Below, piece by piece: positions 1-7,448 of a stretch of DNA of 64,000 nt. The stretch covers positions 310,001 to 374,000 of the forward strand of contig NZ_JAEIOI010000003.1 in the NCBI RefSeq assembly GCF_021375795.1, in the 5' to 3' direction. This DNA is from Pseudomonas anguilliseptica. GTDB taxonomy: Bacteria; Pseudomonadota; Gammaproteobacteria; Pseudomonadales; Pseudomonadaceae. The first letter of the stretch is position 1. Every line of letters begins with the position of its first letter. Below the pieces are notes generated by a model. It was not told the DNA's origin, ran no database searches, and saw only the letters and a list, made by a program, of their open reading frames with translations. Both the position numbers and the translations under genes were made by a program.

Positions 1-1
1 G

Positions 2-55
2 TTCGACAACCCGAACTCGGCGCGCTGCAAACAATTCATGTCCAGCAATCACTGA
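2..55 (+). CDS. Amino acid ABC transporter ATP-binding protein, C-terminal end (partial)
   Basis: Only the last 17 codons and a TGA stop are in the window. They read FDNPNSARCKQFMSSNH, which resembles the C-terminus of HisP/GlnQ-type ABC ATPases (pattern F.NP....KQFLS). The gene precedes the binding protein by 19 bp and would supply the ATPase for the binding protein and permeases that follow. The call rests on a short peptide plus context. Confidence 0.6.
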   Translation, partial: FDNPNSARCKQFMSSNH

Positions 56-74
56 AAACACGGAGCAACTACGC

Positions 75-827
75 ATGCAGAACTATAAGAAGATCCTGCT
101 GGCCGCGGCCGCCACCCTGGCCTTCGGCACCAGCGCCGTCGCTGCTGACAAACTGAAACTGGGCACCGAGGGTGCTTACCCACCCTTCAACCTGATCGAC
201 GCCAGCGGCCAGGTCGGTGGTTTCGACGTGGAGATTGGCCAAGCCCTGTGCGCCAAGATGAAGGTCGAGTGCGAAGTGGTCACCTCTGACTGGGACGGCA
301 TTATCCCGGCGCTGAACGCGAAGAAATTCGACTTCCTGATCGCCTCCATGTCGATCACCGAAGAGCGCCAGGCCGCCGTGGATTTCACCAACCCCTACTA
401 CACCAACAAACTGCAGTTCATCGCACCAAAAGGCGGCGACTTCAAAACTGACAAAGCCAGCCTCAAAGGCAAAGTGATCGGCGCGCAACGTGCAACCATC
501 GCCGGCACCTGGCTGGAAGACAACCTCAATGGTGTGGTTGATATCAAGCTGTACGATACCCAGGAAAACGCCTACCTCGACCTGTCCTCGGGCCGCCTGG
601 ATGGCGTGCTGGCGGATACCTTCGTTAACTGGGAATGGCTGAAGAGCGACGCTGGCAAAGGCTTCGAGTTCAAGGGCGACCCGGTCTTCGACAACGACAA
701 GATCGGCATTGCCGTGCGCAAGGGCGACGCCCTGCGTGACAAGCTGAACGCCGCCCTGGCCGAGATCGTGGCCGACGGCACCTACAAGAAGATCAACGAC
801 AAGTACTTCCCGTTCAGCATCTACTAA
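75..827 (+). CDS. Periplasmic basic amino acid binding protein (ArgT/HisJ type)
   Basis: A 250-aa extracellular solute-binding protein family 3 member. A signal peptide covers about residues 1-23 (Lys-Lys, hydrophobic core, cleavage near SAVAA). The mature part opens with KLKLGTEGAYPPFN, the usual start of the lobe 1 ligand site, and continues with a conserved SITEERQAAVDFT segment. It would capture lysine, arginine, ornithine or histidine in the periplasm and hand it to the two permeases encoded directly downstream. Length is normal for the family. The exact ligand cannot be read from sequence. Confidence 0.9.
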   Translation: MQNYKKILLAAAATLAFGTSAVAADKLKLGTEGAYPPFNLIDASGQVGGFDVEIGQALCAKMKVECEVVTSDWDGIIPALNAKKFDFLIASMSITEERQAAVDFTNPYYTNKLQFIAPKGGDFKTDKASLKGKVIGAQRATIAGTWLEDNLNGVVDIKLYDTQENAYLDLSSGRLDGVLADTFVNWEWLKSDAGKGFEFKGDPVFDNDKIGIAVRKGDALRDKLNAALAEIVADGTYKKINDKYFPFSIY

Positions 828-877
828 GCTGCCGGCACTGCGTCGCCCGCCTGGGCGGCGCAGGCTTCTGAGCCCCT

Positions 878-1573
878 ATGAATTTCGATCTCTACGGATT
901 CGGCCCGGCCCTGGCTGCTGGCACCCTGATGACCATCAAGCTGGCGCTTAGCGCGCTGTGCCTGGGTCTGGTGCTCGGCTTGCTCGGCGCCCTCGCCAAG
1001 ACTTCCCCGTACAAGCCGCTGCAATGGCTTGGCGGCACCTACTCGACCATCGTGCGCGGCATCCCCGAACTGCTCTGGGTGTTGCTGATCTATTTCGGCA
1101 CCGTGCAACTGATGCGCAACCTGGCCGACCTGCTGGGCGTAGAAAGCCTTGAGCTGAACGCCTTTGCAGCCGGCACCATTGCTCTCGGCATCTGCTTTGG
1201 CGCCTACGCCACCGAAGTGTTTCGTGGGGCGATTCTGGCCATCCCCAAAGGCCATCGCGAGGCGGGCCAGGCCTTGGGCATGTCCAAACCGCGAATCTTC
1301 TGGCGACTGATCCTGCCGCAGATGTGGCGCATCGCCCTGCCTGGTCTGGGCAACCTGTTTATGATCCTGATGAAGGACACCGCGCTGGTCTCAGTGATTG
1401 GCCTGGAAGAGATCATGCGTCGCTCGCAAATCGCCGTAACCGCCAGCAAAGAGCCCTTCACCTTCTATCTGGTGGCGGCCTTTATCTATCTGGGCCTGAC
1501 CATCCTCGCGATGATTGGCATGCACTTCCTCGAAAAACGCGCCAGCCGTGGCTTTATCAGGAGCGCCTCATGA
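878..1573 (+). CDS. Amino acid ABC transporter permease (HisQ type)
   Basis: A 231-aa inner membrane permease of the HisMQ/GlnP family with about five membrane segments. The cytoplasmic EAA loop that contacts the ATPase is visible as EAGQALGMSKPRIFWRLILP near residues 127-146. It follows the binding protein gene by 50 bp and overlaps the next permease gene by 4 bp (ATGA), so the two permeases are translationally coupled and probably form a heterodimer. Confidence 0.9.
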   Translation: MNFDLYGFGPALAAGTLMTIKLALSALCLGLVLGLLGALAKTSPYKPLQWLGGTYSTIVRGIPELLWVLLIYFGTVQLMRNLADLLGVESLELNAFAAGTIALGICFGAYATEVFRGAILAIPKGHREAGQALGMSKPRIFWRLILPQMWRIALPGLGNLFMILMKDTALVSVIGLEEIMRRSQIAVTASKEPFTFYLVAAFIYLGLTILAMIGMHFLEKRASRGFIRSAS

Positions 1574-2259
1574 ACTGGGAAGTGATCATCAAGTGGCTAC
1601 CACGCCTCTCAGAAGGCGCTCTGCTAACCCTCGAGCTGGTGGCCATCGCAGTTATCGCCGGACTGATCCTGGCGCTGCCAATGGGCATCGCCCGCGCGTC
1701 CAAGCATTGGTATGTACGCGCGCTGCCTTACGGCTACATCTTCTTCTTTCGTGGCACGCCGTTGTTGGTTCAGTTGTTTCTGGTCTATTACGGCCTGGCG
1801 CAGTTCGATGCGGTACGCCAGGGCCCACTCTGGCCCTACCTGCGCGACCCTTACTGGTGCGCCGTTCTGACCATGACCCTGCACACGGCGGCCTATATTG
1901 CCGAAATTCTGCGTGGCGCGATCCAGGCCGTGCCACCGGGCGAGATCGAAGCCGCCCGCGCACTGGGCATGTCACGGGCGCAGGCGATGTTCTACATCAT
2001 CCTGCCGCGCGCCGCGCGCATTGGCTTGCCGGCCTACAGCAATGAAGTGATTCTGATGCTCAAGGCCAGCGCCCTGGCCAGCACCGTGACACTGCTGGAG
2101 CTTACGGGCATGGCTCGCACCATCATTGCGCGGACCTACCTGCCGGTGGAAATCTTCTTTGCCGCCGGGATGTTCTACCTGCTGATTGCGTTCCTGCTGG
2201 TACGCGCTTTCAAGCTGCTGGAGCGTTGGCTGCGCGTCGACGCCTGTCAAGGCCGCTGA
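1570..2259 (+). CDS. Amino acid ABC transporter permease (HisM type)
   Basis: A 229-aa second permease subunit. The ATG at 1570 overlaps the stop of the HisQ-type gene; the frame is open further upstream but that part is a shadow of the previous gene. The EAA loop reads EAARALGMSRAQAMFYIILP. With the ATPase (partial, position 2), the binding protein and the HisQ-type subunit it completes a standard basic amino acid importer. Confidence 0.9.
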   Translation: MNWEVIIKWLPRLSEGALLTLELVAIAVIAGLILALPMGIARASKHWYVRALPYGYIFFFRGTPLLVQLFLVYYGLAQFDAVRQGPLWPYLRDPYWCAVLTMTLHTAAYIAEILRGAIQAVPPGEIEAARALGMSRAQAMFYIILPRAARIGLPAYSNEVILMLKASALASTVTLLELTGMARTIIARTYLPVEIFFAAGMFYLLIAFLLVRAFKLLERWLRVDACQGR

Positions 2260-2262
2260 TTA

Positions 2263-2284
2263 CCCGAGGGCCTAGGCCCTTGGG
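2263..2284 (+). terminator. Strong hairpin after the amino acid transporter operon
   Basis: CCCGAGGGCC and GGCCCTTGGG pair over ten positions (one G-U) around a TA loop, beginning 3 bases after the HisM-type stop. There is no long T run, so it may be a weak terminator or an mRNA-stabilising hairpin. It overlaps the GTG at 2284, which argues against that codon as the methyltransferase start. Confidence 0.5.
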
Positions 2285-2295
2285 TGGTATTGATC

Positions 2296-3570
2296 ATGCC
2301 AGCCTCATCAACCCCCGCAATCCTGCAAGACGCTGACCTGCAGCAGCGCTTCAACGCACTCGACCGGTTTCTTGTCGAGCACAAGGCGCTCTGGCGGCCA
2401 CGGCCGTTCGTGCATCACACCGGCCTGCCGTGGGAGGCTGAATACCCGGAGCTGGGCACCTGGCTCAGGGCACAAAGCCTGGAGCATGCGGAAGCGGCGC
2501 ATAACCAGCCGCACCTGCTGCAAGCACCTGCGCCCTTCCCGCAACTGGCCGATCAAGCCCACAACCTGAGCCAGATCGGCGAATTGCCACAGTCACCTGC
2601 GCAGGCATTACCCTCGCGCTTTAGCAGCGATGTACCGGGGCGCAAGTGGCAGCAGATCGATGCCTTCGCCCGCAGCCTGAGCTTTATCCAAAAACCGCAA
2701 CACTGGCTGGACTGGTGCGCCGGCAAAGGCCACCTCGGCCGCATGCTTGCACACGGCGGCGGCAAGCTGACCTGCCTGGAGTACAACCCACAGCTGATCA
2801 GCAGTGGCCAGCTGCTCAGCCATAAACTCGGCATCGCCGCCCAGCATATTGAGCAGGATGTGCTGGCCGACGACGCCGTGATGCAGCTGCAGGCGCAACA
2901 CACCCCCGTAGCCCTGCATGCCTGCGGCGAGCTGCATACACGCCTGCTGCAACTGGCCAGCCAAGCCGGCTGCCAGCAACTCGCCGTAGCGCCCTGCTGC
3001 TACAACCGCATCAGCACTGCTAGCTATCAGCCACTGTCGGCAAGCGCCCAGGCCTCGATGCTACAACTATCCATCGACGACCTCGGCCTACCCCTGAGTG
3101 AAACCGTCACCGCCGGCGCGCGGGTACGCCGCCAGCGCGATCAATCCATGGCCCGTCGTCTGGCCTTCGATTTGCTACAACGGCAGCTACGCGGCGTCGA
3201 CGAATATTTACCAACACCCTCCCTGCCGCCCGCCTGGCTGGACAAGCCCTTTGCCGATTACTGTCAAGACCTCGCGGCACTTAAACAGCTGCCCACACCT
3301 GCCGCACAAAACTGGCAACAGCTCGAACAACAAGGCTGGCAACGCCTGGCCGAGGTGCGCAACCTGGAACTACTGCGCGGGTTATTCCGCCGACCACTGG
3401 AACTCTGGCTACTGCTCGACCGCGCCCTGTTTCTGCAAGAGCAAGGCTACACCGTACGCCTAGGCACCTTCTGCACAACCGAACAGAGCCCGCGCAACCT
3501 GCTATTACTGGCCGAACGCCAGCATCAGTTGCCCACAGATGCTGTGGATAACTCTGTTGACAGATTCTGA
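2296..3570 (+). CDS. SAM-dependent methyltransferase family protein
   Basis: A 424-aa protein. An N-terminal region of about 110 residues of unknown role is followed by a Rossmann-type SAM-binding motif, WLDWCAGKGHLG (near residue 137), the acidic strand end LEYNP, and a CCYN motif after a valine/alanine strand (AVAPCCYN). The pattern recalls the METTL25/Methyltransf_32 group of uncharacterised methyltransferases. The substrate is unknown; RNA or protein is possible. The ATG at 2296 is preferred over the in-frame GTG at 2284 because the latter sits inside the upstream hairpin. It is the last gene before tRNA-Thr. Confidence 0.75.
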   Translation: MPASSTPAILQDADLQQRFNALDRFLVEHKALWRPRPFVHHTGLPWEAEYPELGTWLRAQSLEHAEAAHNQPHLLQAPAPFPQLADQAHNLSQIGELPQSPAQALPSRFSSDVPGRKWQQIDAFARSLSFIQKPQHWLDWCAGKGHLGRMLAHGGGKLTCLEYNPQLISSGQLLSHKLGIAAQHIEQDVLADDAVMQLQAQHTPVALHACGELHTRLLQLASQAGCQQLAVAPCCYNRISTASYQPLSASAQASMLQLSIDDLGLPLSETVTAGARVRRQRDQSMARRLAFDLLQRQLRGVDEYLPTPSLPPAWLDKPFADYCQDLAALKQLPTPAAQNWQQLEQQGWQRLAEVRNLELLRGLFRRPLELWLLLDRALFLQEQGYTVRLGTFCTTEQSPRNLLLLAERQHQLPTDAVDNSVDRF

Positions 3571-3776
3571 GCAAACCACGCAAAAGCCCGCCAATACACG
3601 CCAGCAAACCACTGACTACTTTTTGAGCTGAAAATATTTCCTTAAAAAACATATCTTTAGCGAATACAGCGAACCAGCGCACAAAGTTTGCGCACGCCCG
3701 TACCAGATGCCCTGCTTATGTGCATAACGATTTAGCTACTGATAACAATGCCTGCACAGAACTACGCTCATACGGC

Positions 3777-3804
3777 TTTACTCGGCCAGATGAATGGATA
3801 TAAT
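3777..3804 (+). promoter_or_regulatory. Predicted sigma-70 promoter of tRNA-Thr
   Basis: A perfect TATAAT at 3799-3804 is preceded, after 16 bp, by TTTACT (4 of 6 matches to the -35 consensus) at 3777-3782. Transcription would start near 3811, eight bases before the tRNA. The 200 bases upstream (3571-3776) hold no gene I can support. Confidence 0.65.
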
Positions 3805-3818
3805 GGCGACCCTCAAAG

Positions 3819-3894
<76 letters not shown>

Positions 3895-3903
3895 TCTAAA
3901 CGT

Positions 3904-3980
3904 TTCATGCAGTGCCAAGCAGTGTCATGAACACCCCAGAAAGCCCGCCTTGTGCGGGCTTTCTGCTTCATGCAGTGCCA
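3904..3980 (+). repeat. Direct repeat TTCATGCAGTGCCA flanking the attL hairpin
   Basis: The 14-mer TTCATGCAGTGCCA occurs at 3904-3917 and 3967-3980, 63 bp apart (six helical turns), on either side of the terminator-like hairpin and between the attachment core and the integrase gene. The position fits recombinase or excisionase arm-type sites; this is inference. Confidence 0.5.
3937..3965 (+). terminator. Element-borne hairpin downstream of tRNA-Thr
   Basis: CAGAAAGCCCGC and GCGGGCTTTCTG pair perfectly over 12 bp around a 5-base loop. The element brings this hairpin to replace the original tRNA terminator, which was pushed 13 kb away to 17086-17116. The T tract is only three bases, so termination may be weaker than at the displaced site. 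Confidence 0.6.
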
Positions 3981-4062
3981 TCGAGTTTCATCCAAGCGCT
4001 TGCCATTTGAGTACCCACACAAGTACCTTTGATTGGTTCAACAATCTCTGGGTACTCGACTC

Positions 4063-5280
4063 ATGCCATTGACCGTCCTTCAGGTGAAGAACGCCGCACC
4101 ACGCGACAAGGATTACGGCCTTGCCGATGGCGGCGGATTGTTTCTGTGGATTCGTGCCGCAGGAGGAAAATCCTGGCGATTCCGCTTCCGCCTGGATGGT
4201 AAGCAGTCCCACATCTCCCTGGGCACTGTCGACAAGGTGGCGCTGGCTCAAGCCCGTCAATTAGCCTCTGAGGCCCGCCAACTCGTAGCGCAGGGAATGC
4301 ATCCAGGGCTGGAGCGCGAGGCCAAGAAAGCACAGGCAGCAATAGCCCGAGCTAACACCTTCAAGGGGCTAGCGCTGGAGTGGCACCAACACAAAGCGCC
4401 TCGATGGTCGGAGGGATACGCCAACGACGTTTTGGAGGCCTTCGAGCGGGACATTTTCCCCCAGGTGGGAAGCTTGCCCCTCGCCACCATCAAGCCAATG
4501 CAGTGGCTGCACGTATTCCGCAAGATCGAGGCACGGGGGGCGCTTGAGGTACTGCGCAAGACTCGCCAGCGCTGCCAAGAGGTGTACCGATATGCCATCG
4601 CTACTGGCCGTGCTGAGTACAACCCCATAGCGGATATTGGTGGCGCATTACAGACGCCCACCTCAAAACACTATCCGTTCTTACCCATTACAGAGCTTCC
4701 GGAGCTGTTGCGCTCCATCCAAGCCTGCCCAGGGAACGACACCGTTAAGGTCGCCACTCGCCTTTTGATTCTGACGGGGGTGCGAACGGCTGAGTTGAGG
4801 GGGGCTCCCTGGTCGGAGTTTGATCTCGATAATGCGCTCTGGCTGATCCCTGCTGCGCGCATGAAGATGCGACGCGCTCACCTGATCCCACTTTCCAAAC
4901 AGGCGGTAGCAGCACTGCGTGAGCTGGAAAACATTACTGGTGGATACACGCTCGCGTTCCCTGGCCGTATCGATCCAGCAAAGCCAATGAGCGAAGCCGC
5001 CATCAACCAACTGCTAAAGCGCTCTGGCTACGATGGGCGTGCCACAGGCCATGGCTTCCGCCACACAATGTCCACTGCTTTGCACGAACAGGGATACTCC
5101 AGCGAGTGGGTCGAAACACAGTTGGCGCATGTGGATAAGAACAGCATACGCGGCACCTACAACCACGCTTTGTATCTTGAAGGGCGACGAGCGATGCTTC
5201 AGTGGTATGCCGACCATTTGGATGCTTTGGCATGCAGTAATGCCCCCGCCCTCATTACAGGCGTGGAGGAAACCGCATGA
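4063..5280 (+). CDS. P4-type tyrosine integrase
   Basis: A 405-aa site-specific recombinase. The N-terminal DUF4102-like arm-binding domain (LADGGGLFLWI near residue 20) is followed by a core-binding and a catalytic domain. Catalytic residues visible are R241 (LTGVRTAEL), H330 and R333 (TGHGFRHT), H356 (QLAH) and the nucleophile Y366 (RGTYNHALY). The ATG at 4063 is chosen because the family starts with a MPLT-like sequence; an upstream TTG at 4033 is in frame. It lies just inside attL and is oriented away from tRNA-Thr, the usual layout for tRNA-targeting P4-like integrases. Its stop overlaps the next start (ATGA). Confidence 0.93.
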   Translation: MPLTVLQVKNAAPRDKDYGLADGGGLFLWIRAAGGKSWRFRFRLDGKQSHISLGTVDKVALAQARQLASEARQLVAQGMHPGLEREAKKAQAAIARANTFKGLALEWHQHKAPRWSEGYANDVLEAFERDIFPQVGSLPLATIKPMQWLHVFRKIEARGALEVLRKTRQRCQEVYRYAIATGRAEYNPIADIGGALQTPTSKHYPFLPITELPELLRSIQACPGNDTVKVATRLLILTGVRTAELRGAPWSEFDLDNALWLIPAARMKMRRAHLIPLSKQAVAALRELENITGGYTLAFPGRIDPAKPMSEAAINQLLKRSGYDGRATGHGFRHTMSTALHEQGYSSEWVETQLAHVDKNSIRGTYNHALYLEGRRAMLQWYADHLDALACSNAPALITGVEETA

Positions 5281-6026
5281 GCGACGATGTGATACGCCTA
5301 TCTGATTTGGTGCCTGAGTACGCTCGCCACTATAAGGTTAGCCCTCAAGAAGCCGCATATGCTCTGCATGAGTTGATTGTAGGCTTACATTCCGAGTACC
5401 ACGTGAAACGGGCAGAGATGGCAATTCCCAATCACATATTCTGGGTAGGAAGAGTAGGGAGCTCGCAGTGCTCGGCCAAGATTTATAAAATTTTCTTTAG
5501 TGGTTTTATTGAGTACTTTAATAATTTATGCAATCCGCCACCAGAAAACGGCAATGGTTTCTTCCGCTGCTACTGTGAGAGTGACAGTGACCCTAAAGAT
5601 ATCCCAGCAGGCATCGTATATTTATCCAGGTCAGCTCTTAGTGAGTGGATTCTTGATGCAGGGATTGAGCCCCCAGAATTCATATTAAGCAGTAATTCAG
5701 GCGAGATACCCAAGAAAAATAAGAACGAGAGTGAAATTAAGGAGCAAGAGCGGGGCACAATCAGAAAGATCATGAATGGCTTGGTTGATCTTATTAAGGA
5801 AGTTGATAGGGCACATCGTGAACCGCCAACTGATTACGATGGCAAGAAGCGTGCGGATCAAATTAAGGCTCATGCATCTAGACTCAGTAATCCACCGCGA
5901 AAAAACCCTGATGTGTATTCTGCCTTAATATCTTTCGCGGAAGATGCCGGAGTTGATATGCCCAAAGATCATCAAACATTGAGAAGTTACATGCGTGCCC
6001 AGTCCAAATCAAATAGTGGGGAATGA
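5277..6026 (+). CDS. Hypothetical protein coupled to the integrase gene
   Basis: A 249-aa protein of unknown function overlapping the integrase stop by 4 bp (ATGA). It has no signal peptide or membrane segment. The middle (about residues 140-165) is charged and rich in Lys/Glu, and the C-terminal 80 residues form a separate, probably helical segment ending in HQTLRSYM. Codon use is AT-rich compared with the integrase. Position suggests a role in integration control or element maintenance, but nothing in the sequence proves this. Confidence 0.7.
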   Translation: MSDDVIRLSDLVPEYARHYKVSPQEAAYALHELIVGLHSEYHVKRAEMAIPNHIFWVGRVGSSQCSAKIYKIFFSGFIEYFNNLCNPPPENGNGFFRCYCESDSDPKDIPAGIVYLSRSALSEWILDAGIEPPEFILSSNSGEIPKKNKNESEIKEQERGTIRKIMNGLVDLIKEVDRAHREPPTDYDGKKRADQIKAHASRLSNPPRKNPDVYSALISFAEDAGVDMPKDHQTLRSYMRAQSKSNSGE

Positions 6027-6042
6027 ATTTTCATAGCGAAAA

Positions 6043-6078
6043 TTTTGGGATTCCCTATGAGAGTTTGGGGATCCCCAT
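6043..6078. promoter_or_regulatory. Tandem dyad operator-like sites upstream of alpA-trfA
   Basis: Two related units lie in tandem: TTTTGGGATTCCCTATGA (dyad GGGATTCCC at 6047-6055) and TTTGGGGATCCCCATGA (dyad GGGGATCCCC at 6067-6076). Dyad centres are about 20.5 bp apart, two helical turns. They sit in the 119-bp gap before the AlpA-type regulator, a natural place for a repressor or AlpA itself. Function is inferred. Confidence 0.45.
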
Positions 6079-6145
6079 GACTCCCCACTTGAGGTGCCAT
6101 TAAATCCTCAGCCATCCAACCCGGTGCTAAGGAGTCCCGACCAAG

Positions 6146-6349
6146 ATGGCTACTCAACCTATCTCACCAGCACTGCTGCGTCTTCCTGCCCTCTGCGCTC
6201 TAGTCGGACTGAGCAAATCTCAAATCTATCGACTGATTAAGTCCGGCGAGTTCCCCGCCGCCATCCAGCTTGGAGCGAACTCTGTTGCATGGCCTGCCGA
6301 ACACGTGCACGCCTGGATTGCCGATAAAATTAACGCATCCGTTCGTTAA
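6146..6349 (+). CDS. AlpA family transcriptional regulator / excisionase-like
   Basis: A 67-aa winged-helix protein of the AlpA/Phage_AlpA family. The motif LRLPALCALVGLSKSQIYRL followed by IKSGEFPAAIQLG and an ending AWIADKI is typical. Such proteins activate the integrase or act as directionality factors in P4-like elements. A good ribosome site (AAGGAGT) lies about 11 bases before the ATG. It is separated by only five bases from the replication gene, suggesting one operon and joint control of excision and replication. Confidence 0.88.
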   Translation: MATQPISPALLRLPALCALVGLSKSQIYRLIKSGEFPAAIQLGANSVAWPAEHVHAWIADKINASVR

Positions 6350-6354
6350 CAACG

Positions 6355-7209
6355 ATGTCGCTTGATCGCATGCTTACAAAGCTCGAAGAAAATCGAAAGC
6401 GCTCTCGTGCTAAGCCACAAGAGATTATCGAGATTTCTCGTGGCTTATTTACAAACTGGTCAGATGCAGTTCTGCGCATCCCGAACTTTGCTCTTCGTTC
6501 AGCGTTATTTGCAGCAGTCGGTAGGGGGCACCGCCCGCACTTTGAGCGAGCACGTATTAACGCTCTAGGTGGGAACAGTATTATTTACACGGGAGCATTA
6601 CTTGATCAAGACGACCTCGAAGTCTGGGAAGCCCTTTTGCACTTGACACTAATACAGGGGGTGGAGTGTCAGATAAGCGGCTACCGACTTCTGAAGTATC
6701 TCGGCAAAACCGATACTGGAAAAAATAGAGCGATCTTAGACAAACAACTCAGCAGAATGAATGCGACTGCATTGCAGGTTCGAATAGGCGAGCACTCATA
6801 CGAAGGCAGCTTGATTCACGAGATATATCGTGATCATGCAACTCGTAACTATATAATTCGATTGAATCCGAATCTCCGCGTTCTGTTTTTTTCTGATCAG
6901 TTCACTGACTTGGATCGGGCTATTCGTCGAAATCTTCGCGGAAAGCCCCTTGCGCAGTGGCTGCACGGCTTCTATGCAACGCACGCAAGGCCATTCGATC
7001 TAAAGGTCGAAACTTTGCACAAGTTGTGTGGAAGCAGAGCTATCTGTTTATCCAACTTCAAAAAAGACTTACGCCGTGCGTTTGACTCTGTTGAAAAAGC
7101 ACGCGTCGCGGTAGGGCAGCCGTTCAGTTACTCGATAGATGATAATTTGGTTCGAGTCAAAACTACTCCGACGCCCTCTCAGCAGCGGCATCTGACACGC
7201 CGGAGCTGA
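6355..7209 (+). CDS. TrfA-like plasmid replication initiator
   Basis: A 284-aa protein resembling TrfA of IncP plasmids: segments such as FALRSALFAA, ARINALGGNSIIYTG, DLEVWEALLHL and a C-terminal winged-helix part (GKPLAQWLHGFYATHA, KVETLHKLCG) follow the TrfA order. These initiators bind iterons and load host replication proteins with DnaA. It begins five bases after alpA with no clear ribosome site, so it is probably translationally coupled. Its stop codon overlaps the first iteron of the array downstream. Codon use is AT-rich. The family call is from recognition of the sequence, not a search. Confidence 0.85.
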   Translation: MSLDRMLTKLEENRKRSRAKPQEIIEISRGLFTNWSDAVLRIPNFALRSALFAAVGRGHRPHFERARINALGGNSIIYTGALLDQDDLEVWEALLHLTLIQGVECQISGYRLLKYLGKTDTGKNRAILDKQLSRMNATALQVRIGEHSYEGSLIHEIYRDHATRNYIIRLNPNLRVLFFSDQFTDLDRAIRRNLRGKPLAQWLHGFYATHARPFDLKVETLHKLCGSRAICLSNFKKDLRRAFDSVEKARVAVGQPFSYSIDDNLVRVKTTPTPSQQRHLTRRS

Positions 7210-7315
7210 TACCGTTCTAGCACCCTGTCGATACCGTTCCAGCGCCCCTTTCTGCCGTTCTAGCGCCCCCACCGATACCGTCCTAGCACCCCTGCCGATA
7301 CCGTTCTAGCACCCC
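7208..7315 (+). repeat. Five iterons (oriV candidate)
   Basis: Five copies of GATACCGTTCTAGCACCCC or close variants start near 7208, 7230, 7251, 7274 and 7297. The conserved CCGTTCTAGC cores are spaced 22, 21, 23 and 23 bp, about two helical turns, all in the same orientation. Copy 3 is the most diverged at its left end (TCTGCCG instead of GATACCG). This is the layout of iterons bound by TrfA/RepA-type initiators. Confidence 0.88.
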
Positions 7316-7325
7316 GATAGCAGGC

Positions 7326-7334
7326 TGTGGATAA
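7326..7334 (-). other. Perfect DnaA box next to the iterons
   Basis: TGTGGATAA is the reverse complement of the consensus DnaA box TTATCCACA. It lies 11 bases after the last iteron. Initiator gene, iterons and DnaA box together make a complete plasmid-type origin. The following bases to 7448 are moderately AT-rich around 7395-7415, a possible unwinding site, and contain no gene. Confidence 0.8.
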
Positions 7335-7448
7335 CAAGCTGCAGGGCAACAGAAACCTGGCGTGCGAGGGGTTCAAGGGTGAGGCACTAATCAGCTCTTT
7401 AATCATTGTCTAATCATGCCTTTCCAGCCGTGCTGGAATGCGTCAACG

